Below are positions 26,431 to 38,350 of a stretch of DNA of 64,000 nt, in pieces (position 1 is the first letter of the stretch; the number at the start of each line of letters is the position of its first letter). The notes under the pieces are model-generated. The model did not search any database. It saw nothing but the letters and a program-made list of their open reading frames with translations, and was not told the origin of the DNA. The stretch is from Lycorma delicatula. Its lineage: Eukaryota > Arthropoda > Insecta > Hemiptera > Fulgoridae. The stretch covers positions 153,742,575-153,806,574 of the forward strand of contig NC_134455.1 of assembly GCF_047948215.1 (NCBI RefSeq). The letters run 5' to 3'. The translations under genes were made by a program, and so were the position numbers.

Positions 26431-28545
26431 TTTTCTAAATATCCGTTTGAATTTAATATGATAATAAACATTTTAGTCGATGAAAACTGTTTGAAATTAT
26501 GAATCAAGCGACTTGTTTAATTTGATTCTACTTATGCATGAGCAGCAATAAATATACTTACGTAAAAAGAGCAACTCTGAACAGAATGGAAAGGAGCGTA
26601 GTATAAAACGGGTCAAATGACTGCTGACTCAAAAAAACAAAAAACAAAAATACGTTAACATTACTCCTTTTAAATTAAAAATATCCTTTGTGATGACTGA
26701 ACTCAAAGTTTTGAAAATGCCCTTGACATTCAATAATGCGATATAGACTGGTGGTAGAAAGCAGTGCAGGATACACATAAAAATTCTAAGTTATATCGGC
26801 TAAATCTAGCAAAGGAATTGTTCAAGTAGAATGGTCTAGTAGCGATGTGGAGGGGAGATGAAAGGAATGTTATGGGAAAGACCTTGCAATAGTAAGGGCG
26901 GTAAAAAATTGACCGATGGCCCGACTGTTGATTCGCAAAATTCTTGGAATACAAACTTTTAAATCCGTACAAGCCAGACCGAAAGAATTTTTTTTTCAAA
27001 GAAAATTTCCTTTAAATAAAAATGCAATATATAACGCCACTCCAAATAACACACATTTATTAATAACTGGTAAAATTACAGTACATCATAAACATAGATT
27101 GCCTTAATACAAATCTAATAAACTGTATGTATTAATTCAAACTAAATAGATTAAAAGGTAATATTGATACTTAACTGACATCTGAATATGTTATTTATAT
27201 ACGATTTTTTTAATAATGATATATTGTTTACATTAAAAAAAAATTAATAATTTCTATATTTGCTACGCTGCTGCAGCGTAGTTTAATGCTGAGGAGACGT
27301 AAATACATTTTAATAATTTTATTTTGAAGATAAATAAATTATAAAACTGTTGCATTGCACATATAATCCTATCGGTTTGTCTTGATTGTAAAAAAAATGT
27401 TTATCCGAAAATTCAAAACAACAAATTTTAGTAAAAAAAATTGGTAAAAATTATGTTAAGTAAAATTTCAATGAACGGTTAAGAATAGGAGAGATGAAGA
27501 ATAATTGAACGTACCAAAAAATTATAGAGCTATAGAAGTACATTTTCGCGAAGTAACTAAGTTTTTAATTAATTAAAAAAAAATATATTTTTATGTAATT
27601 TATGAATACTTTAATAACTGACGAAAATCTGAGTGTAAAATGAACTCTTAGAAATTGAAAACACCATGATTACGTAATTTCACGACGGCGTAATATATAT
27701 AAGTAAACTATTTCTGTTTTTAAATTTATATTTTCTGTTTTTAAATATTAATAGCATTATTTTAATTGTTGTTATTTTAATTATTTATTGTTTTTGATAT
27801 ATTATTTGTCAATATACAACAGTACGTTATTATTCGTAGCAAGGTCAGTTTAGTTGTGGTAATTGATTTAGACAAGCTATTTATGATAAAATTAACATTT
27901 AAAATAAATCATTAGAGATAGTGAACGAGTTTATTTCTACAAATTCCACCAAAAAAAAAATTAATGTGATTTTATCACTTTTAATAATTTACTTTAATGA
28001 ATAAATAACATTTAAAAAAATATTAAAATAATCAAAATCAAAAATTGTTCAATAATAAATTTAGAAAACAAAAATTAATTTTATGCAGGAATTAAAAAAA
28101 TTTGGTTTTATTAGTTATTTAAAAACAAACAATAAACGTTAAAATATTACAATTATAACGGAATATTGATGTAGAAAAGTACATAGCAACACCACAATAT
28201 AGGTCAAATAAATAGCTATCACAAAAGAATGAGATAAAAAAATAAATAAACAAACGAAACACATTTCAAACAGACATTAAATCTATCACCAAAAAGTGTA
28301 AAAAATATGTATGTTATTAATATTAAAATATAACGCATCTATAATTATAATTTTAACAACCTTTAGTTTCAGATTAAACGGTTCATGAACAGCCAATAAC
28401 AGTAACATATTAACTTCAGCGGCACATTGCAATAACATTCTTGTTTTATAAAATATTCTGTTTATACAAATTAAAATGGAATATATGAAAAGAAAAGTCA
28501 AGAAGTATTCTCTAACAAAGAACACAAGAAAGGAGTATAGCGTAC
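26431..28545. other. AT-rich sequence, one small perfect hairpin
   Basis: No gene was recognised. A perfect 9 bp inverted repeat with a 1-base centre (CTACGCTGC/GCAGCGTAG) lies at 27263-27281, in otherwise very AT-rich DNA. Confidence 0.5.
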
Positions 28546-28750
28546 CTGTGGTATTAGTGGCAACCGAGGAACGGTGGAACGGAGCTGCACCGAGGCACAA
28601 CATAACGACCGAAGCATGACCACATAAACGATCAGCTGATAGACTGGGCACAGACTAGTCGAGTCAAGTTAGTGCTAGGTGCGCGCGCGGGAGGGCAGAA
28701 GGAACCGGTTTCCCCACCACTCCCCACTACGACGCATTTTAATCAAGTAG
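28546..28750 (-). other. Candidate first exon and promoter region, minus strand
   Basis: A short GC- and CpG-richer segment, including GCGCGCGCGGG at about 28680. On the minus strand an ATG at 28651 opens a frame of 35 codons that ends in a good splice donor (CAG|GTACG, intron starting at 28545). The peptide MPSLSADRLCGHASV... is followed by Leu/Val/Ala residues and could be a weak signal peptide. The sequence upstream of the ATG is suitable in composition for a 5' UTR. No second exon could be identified, so the gene, if real, has long introns to the left. The alternatives are a mobile-element fragment or chance. Confidence 0.3.
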
Positions 28751-30367
28751 ACTACAACGCAACACAGAATACAAGTAGTAGGTGTACTTCAGTGTGGATA
28801 TTCTTGTTCCGATGATTCATACGCGGGTAACCCGTTTTAAGTAAACAGCCTACAGAGTGATCCGCAATTCTGTCCATTATATTTTATATTTACATCGCGA
28901 ACAACATTACATTCACTTTTATATTATTTAACATTATAATATAACAACATTCTCTGCTATTCATTATTCTGAAGATGAGTGGATAGTTGTTACTTATTTC
29001 TACCGATAAAACTTCACTTAACCATAATAATAACATAACTTAGTAAATACAAATAAACGGTTTATTCTAAACTATCTCTCCTAAAATACCTTAAATTAAA
29101 TATGACAATCATATAATTGTTAATAACAAAAATTAATCACGTTTTCTGTGTTAAAAAAAGTTGTTTTTTGTTATGAGGAAACAGGCAGTAATTACATTAT
29201 TTATGCTTATAGTAAATGAATTTAGGTCTAGGTCAAAAAACAGCGTGTCAGCCTACATCTCTGTTTTATAAATTGCGACTGGAATTGTTCCAATGACTCT
29301 TTATTACATGAAGTATAAAAGACATCAAATACTACAAAAAAAGAACCGATGATAACTAAAAAATTATTTACTATTAAAATAATACAAAAGAAAATTAAGC
29401 AATCAATAAGTTTTAAACTGAGTAGAAAAACTTGAACGATAATTTAAATGTTTAAGACATAATTAGTTGCAGTTTTTGTTTTTTTTTAGCACAAAATTCT
29501 ATTTTTATAGCTCGAATAGAACTTTGGATATTTACCGTTCTCTATGCGCATGACGGATATAAGTTATATAAATATACATATATTGGTTAATTAATGGAAG
29601 AAGGTTCATCTCGTTTGCTGTTTTCCTGCAGGTTTATTGTAAAAAATTTAATTAAAAATATATATATATACCGACTTTTGACGTAGAACTTATGGTAGAT
29701 TTGATGTTTTTATATTTTCGAATTGGATACAAAGCGAATATTTATCAAATTTATTTAACAACGGAAGCAACAATATACATAATAAAAAGAGTAAATTAAA
29801 TGAAACGCAACGTTAAACTAGCTAAATAAAAGGGAAATGCCAATCTAAAAATATATATTTCACGTAACCGGAAAACAACTAAAAATATCCAGAAAGTCAC
29901 TGCACAAAGAACATTTTGAAAATATATTTTTTGTGTCATATAAGACGTGTCACATTTGTATAAGACCTTGAAGAAACATATTTCTGATTAATTGACAGAT
30001 TTTTTATCTTATACAGAAACGAAAAAAATATTTAAAAAAATAAGATCTAATGTAACATGTGCGTCCTAAAAAAAAAATACACAATTCTTAAGAATACAAG
30101 CATGCCATTCCAAGATTACTACGGAAAATGAAGAATAATGTAGGTTTTTTGTTCCCTTCTTCAAAGAGCCAAATAAGCGGTTGCATATTAGCACATCAAG
30201 CCCACCAATAGGAGGAGGAGGTGATAAACAGCCATAGAAGTGATGTCTTCACTATTTTAATTACAGTTATAAGCTATACAGCTTATAACGTAAGCTGTAT
30301 AGTGATGAGCATCATTAGCAACAGAGAAAGTATCTGTGATTTACTTCAGGTAGTTAATATCACTTAC
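28751..30367. other. AT-rich sequence, nothing recognised
   Basis: No gene. A short segment at 30260-30303 contains overlapping inverted repeats built on AGCTATACAGCT and AAGCTGTATAG. Confidence 0.5.
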
Positions 30368-30378
30368 AGTCAAAACTG

Positions 30379-30677
30379 AGAAACCCACCGGGTTGGTCTA
30401 GTGCTGAACGCGTCTTCCCAAATCAACTGATTTGGAAGCCGAGAGTTCCAGCGTTCAAGTCCTAGTAAAGCCAGTTATTTTTACACGGATTTGAATAATA
30501 GATCGTGGATACCGGTGTTCTTTGGTGGTCGGGTTTCAATTAACCACACATCTCAGGAATGGTCGAACTGATAACGTACAAGACTACACTCATTACATAT
30601 CATCCTCATTCATCCTCTGAAGAATTATCTAAACGGTAGTTACCGGAGGCTAAACAGGAAAAAAAAGAAAGAAAGAA
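30379..30677 (+). mobile_element. tRNA-derived SINE, copy 1
   Basis: A 299 bp short interspersed element with an RNA polymerase III style head. An A-box-like GGTTGGTCTAGTGCTGAACG lies near 30391 and a B-box-like GCGTTCAAGTCC lies at 30452-30463. The body carries TTTTTACACGGATTTGAAT, and the tail is an A-rich (GAAA)n run. It is flanked by a perfect 11 bp target-site duplication, AGTCAAAACTG, at 30368-30378 and 30678-30688. A second copy on the opposite strand lies at 61452-61745, about 94% identical by eye apart from an 11 bp indel in the 3' half. Such elements use a partner LINE for insertion; no partner could be fixed from this window. Confidence 0.93.
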
Positions 30678-30961
30678 AGTCAAAACTGGGATAGATAGTA
30701 CAAAGAAACAAATGTACCCTTTACTACTGTGAAAGAAGAAAAATATACACCGATTCAACTCCGCGAAGGAACATGTATCCATTGGCTAAGCTATTTTGGT
30801 ACGATTATATTACTGAAGAATTCATATTGGGAAAATCTGGTGTAAATAATGTTAAACGTCTAATAATATGTAAATAAATTACTCGTAGTAAATATATTAC
30901 AAAGATTACCAGATATATCAGCATATATGTTAACTGTTACATAAAAGTTTCGGTATGTCTG

Positions 30962-32564
30962 TTAATTGATGGCATTTGCATTTTGTTGGTAATAGTAAAA
31001 ACACGTCTCGGTATGGGATGGAATGACATTAAAGGCGCATGGCACATCATTACCACCGCCACCTTCCAAAATTAATTTGTTTACAATAATCCAATCCTCA
31101 GAAATCATTCATGCGAGTTGAACATCCATTCACTCTTGTCATTATTTTCATAAAAACGTAATTTTTATTTGCTAAAATTAATTTACTGCAATTGACCCGT
31201 CACATTCAAAATAACGAAACAGCTATTCCCTTTTTGCAAAACAAAGGCATTCTACACAATCTACGCTTATCTGCTAACGGCCAAGAAATGGAATTAAATA
31301 TTCATGGTAAAGAGGTAAAAATTTATTTATAAAGATTCATCAATATACTCATATTGCGGAATTTAGGCCGCCCGAATAAATTATCCTCCACATTTTGCAT
31401 TATTCTACATTATTATTGTTCTATATTTTAGGCCTCTATTCTTAGTAACTCATTTTGGTTTTTTCATGATTCTTTTATGTATGTTTATTTTTGTATAGTG
31501 TATGTTTATATTAAATAAAGTTAAAAAAACTTTGTAAAAAAAAATTAATTAAAGTAAGCAATATTGAAATCAATCGAATACTGTATTAGTACTGCTTTGA
31601 CAATAGGGGCAAACGCGCACTTACTCGGCTGCAGCAACGGCCAGAAAAGTAGCTGGCCGCAAGCGGCCAATTTCTATGGAAGTCGTATGAATGAACACGT
31701 AATTGACTGGTGCGACCAAGTGGTCGCTGCGGCCAGAGGTTTGTCGTTCTGGCCGCCACGACCAACCGAAATCTTGCGGCCAAAATTTTTATTAATCATA
31801 ATGGGACAACGCACGCTAGACAGTATGCGATCAGACAGCTACCTGTTCAATTTTGTGCAAACGTATGCAACATTGTATTAAATTGTAATTTTAGTGCGTA
31901 ATCTAGCAAAATGCAAACAATTATCTTTCAAACTAGTATTTTCTTTTGACTCTTTTTTTAAAAATAATTATATAATATCGGAAATTGATTTCATTACATA
32001 AAAATTCATTTCTGAAGTTAAAGAAGGCCAAGTTTATGGGACTTATCTTCCGATGAATAATCCAACAAACTTTCCTATGCATAGATGCAATGATGTATGT
32101 GTCAATATTTCTTATGTTAATCTGCAATTTTATTCTTGACAATATTCTAGTGAAATTGAAAAACGTTTTTCATGTTGACGCAGATCACAAAAAAATTAAA
32201 CATGCCTTTTGGAAAACGATTTCGTAAAACGGGATGTAGCCACTACTCTTTTCTTTGTTGTTTCAGCGATTATATAAATACACAACTGCAGCTCTCCGGT
32301 AACATCCATCTTGTGACTGGACGGCCGAGGCGCGGCCACCACCTTCCTAGTCGCTTGTTCGGCCGTAAGTAGTGCGGGCACGACCGGCCGCTGGCCGTGG
32401 CCGCAGCCTCGTACTGCCCGTTTGCTCTAATCTGGCTCGCCAAGTCGCGGCAAGCGAGCCAGTCATTGTGATGTTCCTAGCAATATACAACAATGATGTC
32501 ATTCCATCTTATACCGAGGCGCGTTTACACTAACCCCAACAGAAACGGAAATGCTGCCGCTTAA
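30962..32564. mobile_element. Unclassified DNA element with long imperfect terminal inverted repeats
   Basis: The left end (about 30971-31030) and the reverse complement of the right end (about 32497-32560) align over about 60 bp. Shared blocks in order are GGCA..ATTT, TGTTGG, TAGT.AAA, CTCGGTAT and GATGGAATGACAT. A TTAA lies just outside each end (30962-30965 and 32561-32564). That could be a target duplication, but TTAA is common here and the termini do not match piggyBac. No transposase was seen inside, so the element would be non-autonomous. The interior carries a GC-rich foldback listed separately. Exact boundaries are uncertain by about 15 bp. Confidence 0.6.
31606..32462. repeat. GC-rich inner foldback nested in the inverted-repeat element
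   Basis: GCAAACG.GCA..TAC..GGCTGC.GC.ACGGCCAG at about 31609-31645 is repeated inverted at about 32388-32425, roughly 80% identical. Both arms continue into sequences rich in GGCC. A perfect 9 bp hairpin (CTGGCTCGC/GCGAGCCAG) closes the right arm at 32432-32462. The short frames at 31564-31881, 31586-31783, 31710-31901, 32172-32372 and 32196-32381 arise from the GC-rich arms and are not called as genes. This may be a second element inserted in the first, or the subterminal part of one element. Confidence 0.55.
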
Positions 32565-34799
32565 TGGAAAAGATGCAAATTTTTTTGTATAAATATTTAC
32601 CAGTAAATAACATTTTCATTCAAAGTTCCTTAGAAACGGCACTTTTGGTATTTGTAATTTTCTACCTATAAAGTACGTTTTTGGAAAATTTTAATCTGAG
32701 TGACCTTTAAAACGTTAAAAATATATCATATGACATTCTCTGTTAATTTCATAATAATATCTTCTCAGCAAACTTTGGTGTTTTTGTATCAACTTTTTCC
32801 GATTTCTGGGCCATTTTTAAAAATTAATACCAATCTCAATCAAGTAAGGTTATTTTTAAATTAAACTGTTTGTCTTGATAAGCTAAGTGTTATAATGTTT
32901 TAGTAATGAAAATTAAAATAACTTATTGCATATTCGATGAAGTTATAAAAATAGAATGTCAAAATAAATACTTCTTGCTACTGTGTAAACGATGTACACC
33001 AATCGTAGAAAGAAAATATTAATCTAGTGCATTTTATATGCAACTGTCCACAAAAAATGCGATATAATCTATATTATTACGTGACCTTTACACTATTTTT
33101 TCCTTTCTGCAATAAAAACTGCAATAATTACAGCTTATAATTATCATTAACTAGAAAGCGGTTGATAACTGGAAAATTATTTATGATAGAAAAATTCGTC
33201 TTAAATTTGGTGAGATTTTTAAAAAATAAATTGCTTAACATAGTTTATATTTTTTCGGCCTTTTCAGATATAAATTATTTTTGTTTACAGATTTATTAAG
33301 TTTGTTTACTAAAAGAAACATTCGATAATGATATAAAATTTCCTACGTCTAAAAACGTGCCTGCACAATAAAGTAAGACCAACCTCAATTTTTTCCTATT
33401 AATAATCTTCAAAAATGTAAGCGCTGAAATGAAACCACTATGAATCATATAAAAATCTTAATTCAAGCTTATTTTACTGTCGAACTATATAGTCACTATT
33501 TATCCCATGAATGAATGATAAATAATAATTATCTTAAAATAATTATATTCAACAACTCATTCAGAGACGACGTAAATAACAAATAAACAGATTATTATAT
33601 TTATTTACATTTCTCTTTATATTAAAATTTTCATTATGGTTTGTGGTAATGTAATCAGGAGACGATAACAACGTGTACACTATAATATAAATAATGTTAA
33701 AGTAATCTTCCTGTACGTTGATTTTTTCCGTATGTTTGGTTTCTAATAAATTTATTAGGCTAAAAATACTTCAACGCAAGCGCGCATAATATATTAGATA
33801 CCAACAGTCTATATATGTATGCTGTATGGCGTAAAAAAAAGTCACTTGAGTTCTTAACTCTGCTAAGCTAAATATAATGTTGTACAGCATCATAAAACGC
33901 AGATATTCAGCTCTACAAGTAACTCTCTTCTGTTCAAGACAGGGACTTGCTAAACAATGAGGATCATCATTCTTATAGAAAATAATTCTGGCCATTGCTA
34001 CTTGTATCTTAGATGTTTTACATGCGTCACATCTTAAGAAATATTCTAGACAGATAGTATAGTTTACAAATTTATGTATTTCTTCTGTCAAAAAACAATG
34101 CATTATGTGTATTCACAGTAATCGGTAGGGGAAAAGTTCCTTACCACCTGGAGCCTAGTAACTTACCGTAATTTATGCAGATTTCCTTCAAATAACTGCA
34201 ACGCAAGAATAAAGGAAAAATAACTCATTAAACAGAATACAGAATTCAATTTTTTAAATTCTATTAAGTGGTTTCGAAAAAACTGAATAATTCATCAAAG
34301 GTAAGTTTTTTCGTTCATGAGAATTCCGAATATAATGTAGTTATACCAACACACGAATTTAAGATATTGTGAAGAAATAAAGGATTCAAAAGTGCTTGAA
34401 AATATCTACATTCTTTAATTATTAATGTTACAACAACAAACATCAAACACTTAACATTTATCTAACTTATCAAGCAATTATTTAAAATTTTTACTAAAAT
34501 AATGACAAATTTAAGCAATAATTATTTTAAAATATAAATTTTAAAAATTTACTGCACGTTTATATCACACATGACAATTAATATTTCCTTTTGTTTTTCT
34601 TTTACAAACGTAAACAACCAGAAATGTATTATTTTAACCTGAATACCAAAGGTCTAACGTTTGAGTTTAATTAATGAATTGTATCGTTATAATAATTCAT
34701 TATGCGGAAAAAACGGCGAAAGTATAAATAATAGTTTACTAAATCTTCCGTAACATTAATTTGAATAAAAACTAGAAACGGCAGTCAATAAAGGAAAAG
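32565..34799. other. AT-rich sequence, no gene called
   Basis: A 110-residue minus-strand frame at 33771-34103 contains five cysteines but no recognisable pattern and lies in plain AT-rich DNA. I see no splice or promoter support for it. Confidence 0.5.
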
Positions 34800-34859
34800 A
34801 CTTTTCGACTTGATGACTCCTCTGCCTCCTCAAAGGAGAGAAGTTCACACTGGGGCCTT

Positions 34860-35935
34860 CTAGGTTGTCGCAACGCCCTGGGTTAAAAGTTATTGATGAG
34901 TCTAATAAAACGCTTGGAAAGTTTGGCGGTTCGATACCTTTAATGAAAGCGTTTAAGGAAAATATTGATTCTCTGTTACAATTTCTTGTTAACCCAAATA
35001 GTAGTGGATCGAATATTCGAGGTAAGGTTACTCCTAAGGTAAAGGAGTAAAATCAATTTTTTGATGCTCTGGTTGCAGGTTATGAGAGGTTGGCCGCTAT
35101 GCCATCTAAGATTAGAGAGATTAGAGGTGCGATGCGGGAGACCGTTCTCTCCCTTCTACTAGTTCTGTAGTCAGCAGTACTTCACCGCAAACGGTACGCT
35201 GAGGTATTAAAAGAAAAGCAGGAGACTAGTTTGTCCCGGATGCAGCCTGAGGTGGTTGTTCGTTAACCTAAATGAGGGGAAAGCTACTAACACTACAAAA
35301 GAAATGAAGAATGAGTTTTAGGTCGTCCTTGAACAAAAGAGGTCGACCATGAAAATTCGAAATATAAAAGAAACAAATAAGGGATTAGTCGTCATTGTTG
35401 ACAACAAAGAGACCGAGCAGGTCATCTCACTCACTCACATACCTGACATGAAAGACGACCCTAAACACGAGTTATTGTGTATGACATAGATCGACGATTA
35501 TCTGACGTGGAGTTAATGACTCCTATCCGAGAGAAAAACACTCAGATGACTGAGAATACCTTCAAATCTGGATGTCAACAACTGTTCACATCGGGTAGGC
35601 GCGAGGCTGAGTGCTACCACAGAAGTTTCGAGGTTAGTCGGACTCTTTTTCCACAGCTTCGTCCACCAGGACAGAGAGCTGAGGATTTTTCTTCGTGTAG
35701 AGTCAAGGAGTTTTTAGATGTCCAGCGTTGCTTCAAGTGCTGCAGGTATGGTTACAGCATAGACTGCAGTTTGTGCTCTTTGTGGTAACGAGGGTCACAA
35801 GTGTGACGAGTGTCCGAAAACGTCGAGGGTCCGACTTCCGCTAATTGCAAGCGTGTTCGGAAGGAGTCCAACCACTCTGTGAATAGTAAGGAATGTGGTT
35901 GTTACCAGAGAGCTGTCACTATGTACTTACTTTCG
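34860..35935 (+). pseudogene. gag-like ORF1 of the R1-clade element with zinc knuckles
   Basis: The first frame (34865-35050) starts in a LSQRPGLKVIDESNK context and stops; related sequence continues in other frames. Near the end, CFKCCRYGY...C (about 35731-35766) is followed by VCALCGNEGHKCDECP (about 35770-35817) and a CKRVRKESNHSV..KECGCYQ block (about 35845-35910). In intact relatives these are three CCHC knuckles of the nucleic-acid-binding ORF1 protein. The first knuckle has lost its usual histidine spacing (CRYGYSIDC). Frameshifts separate the blocks. Confidence 0.75.
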
Positions 35936-35942
35936 GGTTGAA

Positions 35943-36860
35943 TGGTTAAATTCGAGCAGTTAAATGCATAGGGTGCTTACATTGAACAGATTGAGCTCGG
36001 TGATGTCGCTCTTCGTAGTGGGTTGGATGTTGTTTTATTGCAGCATCCACATATTGTGTCCGGAGAACTGCCAGGGTTTTCTTCATGGAAGCAATTCTAT
36101 GTGGTTCCAATAGCATGTCCGCTATTGTGTGCAGAAGGGAAATAGATTGTGTCTTCATTCGACAATTCTTTAATAATGATCAGGTTGTTGTTCGTGTGGA
36201 TATTCAAAACTTGCATTTATATGTTGCAAGTCCATATTTTCAGTACTGAGACCCTGCTCATTATCGTAAGATCTGGGATAAAATCCTTAAGATTCTCCGT
36301 TACCAGTCCAATCCTTATTGATGCGGATGTGAACTCTAAGTCGATACTGTGGCACACAGTTTTCACCGATGATGGCAGTTAATTAGTAGAGAGCTTTTTA
36401 GCTCAATATGGTCTAAAAGTATTCAATGTATCTGGTGAGATGCCCACCTACGCAGGTCTGGTAATGACTGACGTTTAAGTCATTTGGTGGAACGAACATC
36501 AATGTTAACGTTGGTAGGTTTTTCCTGCCAATGTCTTTAACCGGAAGGTGATGGGATGATTGCTTGAGCGATCATCGATTGATTATGAGATTGTTGGTGG
36601 TTCGAGTGAGACTACCGATGTAACGTTCCAGTTCAGCGTCGTTTCTTGTATAGGCAAGCGGACTGGAGGAAATTTACTGATTTTCTTTCGGCCAGACTTC
36701 GAGTTTTGGATCGGAGTCTGAATTCTGTGGAATTGGAGGACCTGGTAGAGAGTTTGTCGGTTGCTTTCATCGATGCCGCTGATTGCTCGATTCCTCGCAG
36801 TTCAGGTCGAGAGAGGCTTGCTCCATGGTGGTCCAGGGAATTGTCAGCCTTGAAATAGGC
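35943..36860 (+). pseudogene. Endonuclease and linker region of the R1-clade element
   Basis: The endonuclease domain that nicks target DNA in R1-type LINEs can be traced as VKFEQLNA...GLDVVLLQHPHIVSGELPGF (35944-36087; family pattern IDLALLQEP), then VVVRVDIQNLHLYVASPYF, ILIGADVNSKSILWH (36318-36357; family pattern DVNA.S..W), GLKVFNVSGEMPTYAG and a YEIVGG segment. The catalytic glutamate of the QEP box reads His here (QHP), so the domain would be inactive even without the stops. The following 70-residue frame (36646-36858), RQADWRKFTDFL...PWWSRELSALK, is the conserved linker before RT. Its PWWS..L block is diagnostic of R1/TRAS/SART relatives. Confidence 0.82.
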
Positions 36861-37339
36861 TGTCTGTCGCTTAAGGAGAGCGTCTCAATGTGAGGGTGAT
36901 CCTAAGCGGCGGGCAGTCCTTTTTGCTGAATATCGGGACCGCATAAGGTTCTCCTTCGCCGCATTAGATTCATACAGCGAAGAGGGAGCCTTGGCGTTCA
37001 TTTGTGCACGAGCAGGCAAACAAGGATCCATGTGTAGTTGTATGTACGATTTTGGAACACAAACGAAGAAGGACGTTCTTCTGCCTGCTCCGTCAATCAG
37101 GTCTGGTGTGATCTTAAATATGTCGAAACTCTTGAACAGATTACTTGACGTTTTACTGTCTGATGACGACGAAGCTGGGGATACCCAGCATACCATCAGC
37201 GGGTGAGCGTGAGGTTCCTCATTTTCGTAGGGATGCATTATCCTTGGAGAGTACTGAGGCCGAAGTTTAAAGGTGGCGACAAGGATCCCACTGTTAATGC
37301 GCCTTTTGGGTATACCCGAAAAAGTACCAGACGCAATAT

Positions 37340-37465
37340 CTTTCTGGGTATGGCGCTTTCCGGGACAGGCTGAAGAGATTCGGTCTAGTGGAATCAGGAA
37401 TGTGTCCACAATGCAGACAATTGGACTTTGTACATGTTCTGTACGTTTATTCCAAGCATGGGTAG
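37340..37465 (+). pseudogene. C-terminal zinc finger of the R1-clade element
   Basis: One frame (37349-37462) reads YGAFRDRLKRFGLVESGMCPQCRQLDFVHVLYV, which matches the C-terminal CX2C..H finger of R1-type polymerases (pattern L..FGL..S..CP.CG..DT.EHVL..C). It lies less than 500 bp after the EN-RT linker, whereas a complete RT domain would put more than 1.5 kb between them. Sequence from about 37200-37340 shows only fragments. The finger therefore marks an internal deletion. Confidence 0.72.
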
Positions 37466-37721
37466 ATGCGCACGGAGACTATCTTTCACCACGATATTAT
37501 CGGGTCGGCGTTAGATGTCCGTGTCAATCGGCAAAACCAAGTGATTGATGGGGTCAAAAGTAGGAAATTCCATTTAAAAAATCGTGTTAACCTCGAAATA
37601 ACAATCAAGGTTACGTTCAAATCCAAGGTCATAATGAGGTGTCCTCTGCGATTTGAGTAACTTTGATTAGGTAATTTTTTTGTATTGCGCGTAGTTAACG
37701 AGAAAATCGCTTGGAGCGATT

Positions 37722-37724
<3 letters not shown>

Positions 37725-37766
<42 letters not shown>
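37725..37766. repeat. (AC)n(AT)n microsatellite at the LINE 3' end
   Basis: About 14 AC units followed by 7 AT units. It sits between the R1-clade LINE 3' end and the inverted-repeat insert that begins at 37767. Confidence 0.95.
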
Positions 37767-38350
37767 GTCGGAGAGGCGAGGAGATTTGTCAGGGAGTCAA
37801 CGTTTTGTGTTTCACTCATTTTTATTATTACAAGTGGAGAATATATAAGATTATAATAAAGTTCAATTAATAAAAATGAGTAGATAACTCGTACAATGAA
37901 ATAATTACAAATGATAATTATCACTTATCAATAACTCAGTAGTACGCGAATTATAATATAAGATTAATTCAATTTAGAATTCAAATAATATTAAAACAAC
38001 TTGCGATAGACCGAGGCTCAGGGAAATAACGAATTCGCGATCACCAGGACGTCTGTTCGATCTGGGTTCCAAAGCAAGACTACCCTTTCTCCATATTCTC
38101 AAATAATATACCTACTGCATATTTCCTTTTCCTTATTAATTTTATGATACCCCTATCGTCCTGGGATCCCGACTACGTTGACAACCATGTGCCTACCTAG
38201 GCCTAAGCCTACCGCAATAAAACAATTTAAACCTTATTTTACAAAATATTACTAGTAATAGTACATTTCTTAAAACTACTAAAAATACAGATATTCTAAA
38301 GAATATTCTCATCGTTTTGTCGGAAGATACTCCACTGTACTTTATTCTCC

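Larger units (their letters stand above)
34800..37724 (+). mobile_element. R1-clade non-LTR retrotransposon, internally deleted
   Basis: A LINE with a gag-like first region, zinc knuckles, an apurinic-type endonuclease, the linker to RT and then directly the C-terminal zinc finger; the RT domain itself is missing. The GC content is higher than in flanking DNA. Many stops and frameshifts make it a pseudoelement. The triple-cysteine gag pattern plus endonuclease order fits the R1 clade. The 3' end passes through a perfect 7 bp hairpin (AATCGCT/AGCGATT, 37705-37721) and then meets an (AC)n tract at 37725. Some R1-clade families (Waldo, Mino) are known to insert into ACAY or AC repeats, which fits this junction. 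The 5' boundary near 34800 is approximate. Confidence 0.8.

Noticed and set aside
30962..32564. piggyBac element because of flanking TTAA
   Set aside because: The ends do not begin with the C-rich termini of piggyBac, no transposase is present, and TTAA is frequent in this sequence.
33771..34103. 110-residue minus-strand frame with five cysteines
   Set aside because: Cysteine spacing fits no finger or toxin-like pattern I can support, and surrounding DNA gives no gene signal.
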